Part shown: one piece after another, positions 59,007 to 64,000 of the stretch
Numbering within the stretch: the stretch's first letter is position 1
How the letters are laid out: each line of letters opens with the position of its first letter
Source of the DNA: Streptomyces halobius
GTDB lineage: Bacteria > Actinomycetota > Actinomycetes > Streptomycetales > Streptomycetaceae
Assembly (NCBI RefSeq): GCF_023277745.1
Contig: NZ_CP086322.1
Location: 4,030,001 to 4,094,000, forward strand
Direction of reading: 5' to 3'
DNA: 64,000 nt
The notes under the pieces: generated by a model
Told to the model about the DNA's origin: nothing
The model's database searches: none
What the model saw: the letters and a program-made list of their open reading frames with translations, nothing else
Translations under genes and position numbers: made by a program

Positions 59007-59930
59007 CTAGCTGTGGCCGAGCTCCTCATCTGGAGCGGCCTCCTCAACGGACCCCCCGTCCCGCTCGGGCCGCAACGCCAGTGGCTCGATCACCGTCTCG
59101 TCCACGACCGGAGCGGCCGGGCGCGGCGGCTTCGGCATGACGGCGGCCTCGGAGTGCGCCCCGCACCCGTACGCGAGGGAGACCACCCGGCCGTCCGCCG
59201 GGGAGAACTCGTTGGCGCAGACGCCGAACGCCTGGCGCAGGGAACCGGCCAGCGGTGTGAGGAAGCCGCAGGTCATGCAGGTGGCAGGGGCCGCCTGCGC
59301 CATCGGCGTCTTCGCGCCGTACGCCTCTTCCCAGCGGTCGGCCGCGGCGTGCAGGCCGTAACGGGACAGCACGCGGGCGCGACGCATGCCCAGTTCCTCG
59401 GCGACACCGGCGATACCGCCCCGGGCGGGCGCCGGCTGCACCGCGGGCGAGCCGGGGACGACCTCCGCGTCCTCGGCGTCGGCGACGTCGGCCACCTCGG
59501 CCATCGCCTCGCTGACCACGGAGTTCGGCGGCGGGACGTCCTCACCGGTGAAGCCCGGCTCCAGGCGCAGATCGTCGGCCTCGGTGGGCAGCAGATCGCC
59601 GGGGCCCATGTCGCCGGGGCGCAGCCGTTCGCTCCACGGGACCCATTCGGGCGCGAGGAGGGCGTCGGGGCCCGGCAGCAGCGCGGTCTCGTCAAGGGTG
59701 ACAGTCTTGGCGCGGGAGGCGCGGGCCACCGTCACCGCCCAGCGCCAGCCCCGGTAGCCGGGCTCTTCGCAGTCGAAGAGGTGCGTGACGACGCGGTCCC
59801 CGTCGGCGACGGCGGCGAGGTGCTCGCCCACCGTGCCCGGCACCGCGGCCTCCTCGGCCGCCGCACGGGCAAGGTCGACCGCCTCGGCGCACAGGCGGTC
59901 GGGGGTACGGCTTCGCATCGCAGCACTCAC
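59007..59930 (-). CDS. DUF3027 family protein
   Basis: A 307-residue actinobacterial protein of unknown function. The N-terminal half reads PDRLCAEAVDLARAAAEEAA, THLFDCEEPGYRGWRWAVTV, LLPGPDALLAPEWVPWSERL, RPGDMGPGDLLPTEADDLRL; the C-terminal part has a Cys cluster (TCMTCGFLTPLAGSLRQAFG, VCANEFSPADGRVVSLAYGC, GAHSE) that may bind zinc. GTG 59930 (VSAAMRSRTP) with GAGAGAATC upstream is chosen. A perfect palindrome AGAATCGATTCT (59932-59943) sits at the ribosome site. Confidence 0.88.
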   Translation of the reverse strand: MSAAMRSRTPDRLCAEAVDLARAAAEEAAVPGTVGEHLAAVADGDRVVTHLFDCEEPGYRGWRWAVTVARASRAKTVTLDETALLPGPDALLAPEWVPWSERLRPGDMGPGDLLPTEADDLRLEPGFTGEDVPPPNSVVSEAMAEVADVADAEDAEVVPGSPAVQPAPARGGIAGVAEELGMRRARVLSRYGLHAAADRWEEAYGAKTPMAQAAPATCMTCGFLTPLAGSLRQAFGVCANEFSPADGRVVSLAYGCGAHSEAAVMPKPPRPAAPVVDETVIEPLALRPERDGGSVEEAAPDEELGHS

Positions 59931-60287
59931 AAGAATCGATTCTCTCTTCCACGCCGTCTCACGAGTGCGCCAGCCGGAGCTGTCCTGTCCTGTTCCGGAC
60001 GACCGGCGGGGCCGGGGGCGGGCGGAGCGGACCTGGGGACCGCGTCGACGTCCGCGCCCGGTCGTTTCGGTCGAGCGCACCTCCTACGAACCATTCTGCG
60101 GGATCGCGGTGAGGTACGCGGCCAAAAACGACCGCCGGTGGCGCGCTACACACGCTACCCCTTCAATCGTGCACGACTCTTCGGCGGGAGCGGCAAATCT
60201 CCCCGGCGGGGGCCGGGGCCGGGGACACCCCGCGCGGGAGCGGGGAGAAACCGCCCTCTGCCGGGCGCGTTGCGGCAGTATGGCGAG
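59931..60287. other. 357-bp divergent spacer
   Basis: Upstream of DUF3027 (minus) and the MFS gene (plus). It contains the palindrome AGAATCGATTCT at 59932 and otherwise no recognisable signal or gene. Confidence 0.5.
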
Positions 60288-61820
60288 GTGGCTGCCGCAA
60301 GGTCGTCGAGAGTGTCGAAGTCGTCGAAGGTGTCGAAGACATCGCAGGTGTCGCGGGCTTCGACCAGGGACGGGATGCGAGGCAACCGGGCCCGCCAGGC
60401 GGGCCGGGCTGTCGGCCGCGCGCTGCACCTGCCGCTCACCGGCGCGGCCCGCCGGGTGCGCCGCGCCACGCATGCGCAGGGCGCGGGCGAATCGGGCCTG
60501 GGCAAGCTGATCGAACTGCACGCGGTGAACGCCGCGGGCGACATGATGATCACGATCGCGCTGGCGTCGACGGTGTTCTTCGCGGTGCCGACGGATCAGG
60601 CGCGGGGCCGGGTGGCGCTGTATCTCGCGGTCACGATGGCGCCGTTCGCGCTGCTCGCCCCGGTGGTCGGGCCGCTGCTGGACCGGATCCCGCACGGCCG
60701 CCGGGCGGCGATGGCGGGCTCCATGCTGGCCCGTGCGCTGCTCGCGCTGACGATGGCCGGCGCGGTCGCGGGCGGGGGGCTGGAGCTGTATCCGGCGGCG
60801 CTGGGTGTGCTGGTGTCGTCCAAGGCGTACGGGGTCGTGCGAAGTGCGGTGGTGCCGCGACTGCTGCCCCGGCGGATCTCTCTGGTGAAGGCCAATTCGC
60901 GAGTGACGCTCGCCGGGCTGCTGGCGACCGGGCTGGCGGCGCCGCTCGGTGGCGGGCTCCATCTGATCGGGCCGAGCTGGCCGCTGTACGGGGCGTTCGT
61001 GGTGTTCGTGATCGGCACCTTCCTGTCGTTCACGCTGCCGCACAAGGTGGACTCGGCGAAGGGCGAGGGGCGCGCTCGGCTGGCGTCACGGGACGATACG
61101 GAGCGCATGGGGCGCGCTCGGCCGGCGTCACGGGACGATACGGAGCGCATGGGGCGGGCCCGGCCGGCGTCACGGGACGCTGCCGTCGGGCCGGTGCGCG
61201 GCGGATGGAGGCCGGGGCTGCGGACGGTCGGCCCGTCGGTGCTGCACGGGCTGCAGGCCAATGCCTGTCTGCGGTCGCTGTCGGGGTTCCTGACATTCTT
61301 CCTGGCGTTTCTGCTGCGTGAGCACCCGCTGGGCGGGCTGGGTCCGGCGGCGTCGCTGGGCCTGGTCGTGGTGGCCGCGGGCACCGGCAACGCGCTGGGC
61401 ACCGCGATCGGGGCGTGGCTGAAGGCACGCGGCCCGGAGCAGCTGATCGCGACGATGCTCGGGCTGGCCCTGGGGGTGACGGCCACCGCGGCGGTCTTCT
61501 ACAGCGCGGTCGCCATCGTGGTCGTGACGGCCGCGGCGGCCACCGCGGGCCTGTGCCAGGCGCTGGCGAAGCTGTCGCTGGACGCGATGATCCAGCGCGA
61601 TATGCCGGAGCAGGTCCGTACCTCCGCGTTCGCGCGGTCCGAGACGACGCTGCAGATGTCCTGGGTGGTCGGCGGCGCGATCGGCATCTCGCTGCCGCTG
61701 TACGGGACGGTGGGGATGATGGTGGCCGCCGGGCTGGTGATGACCGGTGTGGTGCTGGCCGTACGGGGGCTGCTGAGCACGGCCCGGCGGGGCGGCAAGG
61801 CGCGTGCTCGGGTGGCATGA
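60288..61820 (+). CDS. MFS transporter with repeat-containing central loop
   Basis: A 510-residue major-facilitator protein, 10-12 helices (TMAPFALLAPVVGPLLDRIP carries the loop 2-3 motif; LGLVVVAAGTGNALGTAIGA in the second half). GTG 60288 (VAAARSSR) is preferred from recalled family starts; ATG 60375 is possible. The N-terminus has a Ser/Lys/Val repeat (SSRVSKSSKVSKTSQVSR). The cytosolic loop before helix 7 contains a 14-residue unit (GRARPASRDDTERM) two and a half times, a 42-bp DNA repeat at 61068-61178. The gene precedes a lipoprotein and mqnB/mqnD on the same strand; the substrate is unknown. Confidence 0.9.
   Translation: MAAARSSRVSKSSKVSKTSQVSRASTRDGMRGNRARQAGRAVGRALHLPLTGAARRVRRATHAQGAGESGLGKLIELHAVNAAGDMMITIALASTVFFAVPTDQARGRVALYLAVTMAPFALLAPVVGPLLDRIPHGRRAAMAGSMLARALLALTMAGAVAGGGLELYPAALGVLVSSKAYGVVRSAVVPRLLPRRISLVKANSRVTLAGLLATGLAAPLGGGLHLIGPSWPLYGAFVVFVIGTFLSFTLPHKVDSAKGEGRARLASRDDTERMGRARPASRDDTERMGRARPASRDAAVGPVRGGWRPGLRTVGPSVLHGLQANACLRSLSGFLTFFLAFLLREHPLGGLGPAASLGLVVVAAGTGNALGTAIGAWLKARGPEQLIATMLGLALGVTATAAVFYSAVAIVVVTAAAATAGLCQALAKLSLDAMIQRDMPEQVRTSAFARSETTLQMSWVVGGAIGISLPLYGTVGMMVAAGLVMTGVVLAVRGLLSTARRGGKARARVA
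61068..61178 (+). repeat. 42-bp in-frame tandem repeat in MFS gene
   Basis: Units at 61068-61109, 61110-61151 and a partial third to 61178, differing at only a few positions, each starting GGGCGCGCTCGG or close to it. Encodes GRARLASRDDTERM, GRARPASRDDTERM and GRARPASRD. Confidence 0.9.
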
Positions 61821-61887
61821 GAGCCGCGGAATGCGGCACGCCGCACCCGCGCGCGGCGAGAGCTGGGGCGCCCGATAGCCTGCCCGT

Positions 61888-62394
61888 ATGACCGCTGCGT
61901 TGATCTCCTGGGGCAAGGGCCGCCGTGCCGCTGCCGCCATCGGTGCCGTGTCCCTGGGCCTCATCACCCTCTCCGCCTGCGAGAAGCCGACCCCGCTCGC
62001 GACCGTGACCGCCGGTTCGACGACGGTGACGTCCGAAGTCACCCCGGGCTGCGACGGCGAGGGCAAGGTCCTCGACAAGAAGACGATCGAGTCCTGCCTC
62101 TCGAAGAAGGGCGGCAAGACGATCACCGTGTCCCCCGGGGAGAAGGTGCGCATCGGCGTCGAGCCGGAGGTCGCCAAGTCCGGCTGGATCGTCATCGGCG
62201 GCGGCCCCGTCATGCGCGAGCCCAGCAAGGAGACGTACCGCAGCTTCGACGCGGAGGCCCTCTTCGCGATGCAGAACCCGCAGACCGGCCAGACCTCCTA
62301 CACCAAGGAGGTCACCCTCCAGATCGCGGAGCTCGGCGGCGACGCAGGCGGCCCCAAGGCCATGTGGCACTTCACGCTGAAGCAGAAGGACTGA
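61888..62394 (+). CDS. small lipoprotein, function unknown
   Basis: A 168-residue exported lipoprotein: basic N-terminus (MTAALISWGKGRRAAAAIGA), hydrophobic run and lipobox LITLSAC with Cys31. The mature domain has TVTSEVTPGCDGEGKVLDKK, TIESCLSKKGGKTITVSPGE, KVRIGVEPEVAKSGWIVIGG and KAMWHFTLKQKD; it resembles DUF2771-type proteins, though I am not sure of the family. Two further Cys may form a disulfide. It precedes mqnB by 58 bp and may be in its operon. Confidence 0.84.
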   Translation: MTAALISWGKGRRAAAAIGAVSLGLITLSACEKPTPLATVTAGSTTVTSEVTPGCDGEGKVLDKKTIESCLSKKGGKTITVSPGEKVRIGVEPEVAKSGWIVIGGGPVMREPSKETYRSFDAEALFAMQNPQTGQTSYTKEVTLQIAELGGDAGGPKAMWHFTLKQKD

Positions 62395-62452
62395 GGCGAG
62401 TCATCCCAATGCCCGGCGCCCAGAACAACGGGCCGCGCCCGAGGGCCGTCTG

Positions 62453-63274
62453 ATGCGGGTGCTCGTCGTCACGGCGGTGGCGGCCGAAGGTGACGCGGTG
62501 TGCGGCGCCGTCGGCCCGGACGAGGCGGAGCCGTCGTCGCTGCCGGGCAGTTATGAGCTGCGGCGTGGTGACGCGGTGTGCGGGGCCGACGGCTCGGACG
62601 AGGCGGAGCCGTCGTCGCTGCCGGGCGGTGATGAGCTGCGGCGCGTGGTCGGGCGGGTGGTGGCGCTGGATGTGCTGGTCGCCGGTGTCGGCCCGGCCGC
62701 CGCGGCCGCCGGAACGGCCACCGCGCTGACCGCCGCCGCGCTCTCCGGAGAGCCGTACTCCCTGGCCGTCTCGGCCGGCATCGGCGGGGGCTTCCCGCCC
62801 GGCGCACCCCTGGGTTCCGTCGTCGTCGCGGACGCGATCGTCGCCGCCGACCTGGGCGCCGAGACGCCCGACGGCTTCACCCCGGTCACCGGACTGGGCT
62901 TCGGGAGGGTGGCGCACCACCCGGATCCCGCGCTGGTGAAGGCCTGCGCAGCGGCGTGCGGCGGGGTGACGGGCACCGTCCTGACCGTCTCCACGGCCAC
63001 CGGCGGCGCCGCGCGGGCCGCCGAGCTGGCGGCCCGTCACCCGGAGGTGCGGGCCGAGGCGATGGAGGGCTTCGGGGTCGCCGAGGCGGCCGCCGCGCAC
63101 GGTGTGCCGGTGCTGGAGATCCGTACGGTCTCCAACGCCGTCGGGCCCCGCGACCGCGCCGCCTGGCGGATCGGCGACGCGCTCGCCGCCCTGACCGACG
63201 CCTTCCGTACGCTCCCCGGGGCCCTGGCGACGGCCGCGACCACCGCACCGGCTCCGGAAACGCCCCATCCCTGA
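62453..63274 (+). CDS. mqnB: futalosine hydrolase with internal duplication
   Basis: Cleaves hypoxanthine from futalosine, step two of the futalosine menaquinone pathway. The 273-residue nucleosidase starts MRVLVVTAVAAEGDAV and has LVAGVGPAAAAAGTATALT, SAGIGGGFPPGAPLGSVVVA, DAIVAADLGAETPDGF and VRAEAMEGFGVAEAAAAHGV with the catalytic Glu/Asp region. Residues about 13-64 are two copies of a 26-residue unit (GDAVCGAVGPDEAEPSSLPG, then SYELRR, and a near repeat) from a 78-bp duplication; the family has one. GTCTG precedes the ATG without clear ribosome site. mqnD follows 9 bp later. Confidence 0.94.
   Translation: MRVLVVTAVAAEGDAVCGAVGPDEAEPSSLPGSYELRRGDAVCGADGSDEAEPSSLPGGDELRRVVGRVVALDVLVAGVGPAAAAAGTATALTAAALSGEPYSLAVSAGIGGGFPPGAPLGSVVVADAIVAADLGAETPDGFTPVTGLGFGRVAHHPDPALVKACAAACGGVTGTVLTVSTATGGAARAAELAARHPEVRAEAMEGFGVAEAAAAHGVPVLEIRTVSNAVGPRDRAAWRIGDALAALTDAFRTLPGALATAATTAPAPETPHP
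62489..62644 (+). repeat. 78-bp in-frame duplication in mqnB
   Basis: GGTGACGCGGTGTGCGG starts at 62489 and again at 62567, and GAGGCGGAGCCGTCGTCGCT at 62523 and 62601. The two 78-bp copies are nearly identical, so the event is recent. Confidence 0.92.
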
Positions 63275-63283
63275 GGAGGACCC

Positions 63284-64000
63284 GTGCCCCGGCCGCTGAA
63301 CATCGCGTACTCGCCGTGCCCGAACGACACCTTCGTCTTCGACGCGCTGGCGCACGGCCGGGTACCGGACGCGCCGGAGCTCGCGGTCACCTTCGCCGAT
63401 ATCGACCTCACCAACGGCATGGCCGAGCGCGGGGAGTTCGATGTGCTGAAGGTGTCGTACGCGGTGCTGCCATGGGTGCTGGAGGAGTACGCGCTGCTGC
63501 CCTGCGGCGGGGCGCTGGGGCGCGGCTGCGGCCCCCTGGTGCTGACGCGGGAACCGGGCACGGCGGCGGATCTGGCGGGCCGGACCGTCGCGGTGCCCAG
63601 CGAACGGTCCACCGCGTATCTGCTGTTCCGGCTCTGGGCGGCCGCCCAGGTGCCGGGCGGCGTCGGGGAGATCGTGGTGCTGCCGTTCCACGAGATCATG
63701 CCGGCCGTCCGGGCCGGTTCGGTCGACGCGGGCCTGGTCATCCACGAGGCGCGCTTCACATACCGGAACTACGGCCTGTCCTGCCTCGCCGACATGGGCG
63801 AACACTGGGAGGACACCACCGGTCTGCCGATCCCGCTCGGCGCGATCATCGCCAAGCGGTCGCTGGGCGAGGAGACGCTGAAGAGCCTCGCGGCGGCCGT
63901 CCGCACCTCGGTCCTGATGGCCTGGGACGACCCCGAGGTCTCCCGGCCGTATGTCCTGCAGCACGCCCAGGAGATGGATCCGCAGGTCGCCGACCAGCAC
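63284..64000 (+). CDS. mqnD: 1,4-dihydroxy-6-naphthoate synthase, 3' end outside window
   Basis: Converts cyclic dehypoxanthine futalosine to 1,4-dihydroxy-6-naphthoate in menaquinone synthesis. The visible 239 residues have the periplasmic-binding-protein-like fold of MqnD: LNIAYSPCPNDTFVFDALAH, FADIDLTNGMAERGEFDVLK, VSYAVLPWVLEEYALLPCGG, PSERSTAYLLFRLW, HEIMPAVRAGSVDAGLVIHE with the catalytic His. GAGGAGG lies 4-10 bp upstream of the GTG and the gene follows mqnB by 9 bp. It runs off the window end. Confidence 0.95.
   Translation, partial: MPRPLNIAYSPCPNDTFVFDALAHGRVPDAPELAVTFADIDLTNGMAERGEFDVLKVSYAVLPWVLEEYALLPCGGALGRGCGPLVLTREPGTAADLAGRTVAVPSERSTAYLLFRLWAAAQVPGGVGEIVVLPFHEIMPAVRAGSVDAGLVIHEARFTYRNYGLSCLADMGEHWEDTTGLPIPLGAIIAKRSLGEETLKSLAAAVRTSVLMAWDDPEVSRPYVLQHAQEMDPQVADQH

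Noticed and set aside
56739..61820. A 1693-codon open frame on the plus strand
   Set aside because: Only the last 510 codons (from 60288) are an MFS protein; the rest runs antisense to the GHKL and DUF3027 genes and has no domain or start signal.

Overview
The window is very GC-rich, most genes start with ATG or GTG (a few with TTG), ATGA/GTGA overlaps are frequent, and rare TTA leucine codons occur. Gene content (DmdR1-type iron regulator, XRE/DUF397/ATPase cluster, futalosine menaquinone genes, SCO4402-family protein) points to a Streptomyces chromosome. From memory, the order of the conserved genes resembles the S. coelicolor segment running from about SCO4410 down to SCO4326; no search was run.

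Layout. 0.2-2.1 kb: an ECF-like sigma factor translationally coupled to a zinc-finger anti-sigma factor that carries a mycothiol-isomerase-like domain. 2.5-12.8 kb: purU, an SCO4402-family protein, a substrate-binding lipoprotein, a Pro/Gln-rich membrane protein, an HTH/TPR regulator divergent from a primase-polymerase-like protein, and a two-gene ABC exporter. 13.4-21.2 kb: an alpha/beta hydrolase without its catalytic serine, the iron regulator dmdR1 with a long antisense ORF, an SIS sugar-isomerase-like protein, a PAS-PAS-GAF sensor, a probable structured RNA with a 12-codon ORF, pdxH and a second citrate synthase. 21.3-30.5 kb: a seven-gene minus-strand run (TIGR03084 protein, AtuA-like protein, carboxyltransferase, biotin carboxylase, acyl-CoA dehydrogenase, enoyl-CoA hydratase, TetR) that looks like a branched acyl-CoA or acyclic terpene degradation operon. 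30.9-35.5 kb: a secreted protein, two cytochromes P450 and an EamA exporter.

35.7-39.8 kb is an accessory island with lower GC: small coupled ORFs, a frameshifted DUF6879 locus, DUF397/XRE/ATPase regulators, a TTA-containing gene and an IPT/TIG protein. 40-46 kb holds a YdiJ-like FAD/Fe-S oxidoreductase, then a gene graveyard (5'-truncated FAD oxidase and WYL regulator back to back), serC and a broken TetR gene. 46-55 kb carries an F420-type oxidoreductase, a secreted beta-propeller protein, an aldo/keto reductase, thpR, an MFS/MarR pair, a ribbon-helix-helix protein, an AzgA-type purine permease, a DUF2530 protein and a tautomerase. 55-64 kb has a large sacsin/HSP90-like GHKL protein, a DUF3027 protein, an MFS transporter, a lipoprotein, and the menaquinone genes mqnB and mqnD (the latter cut by the window end).

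A theme specific to this strain is short tandem duplication. Spacers contain 18-, 24-, about 30- and 32-bp arrays, and several coding regions (mqnB, an MFS loop, a P450, the TIGR03084 protein, the biotin carboxylase) carry in-frame duplications or small palindromic GGGGGTCCCCCC-type elements. The most interesting non-coding object is the promoter, mini-ORF and three-way-junction RNA at 18.5-18.8 kb.
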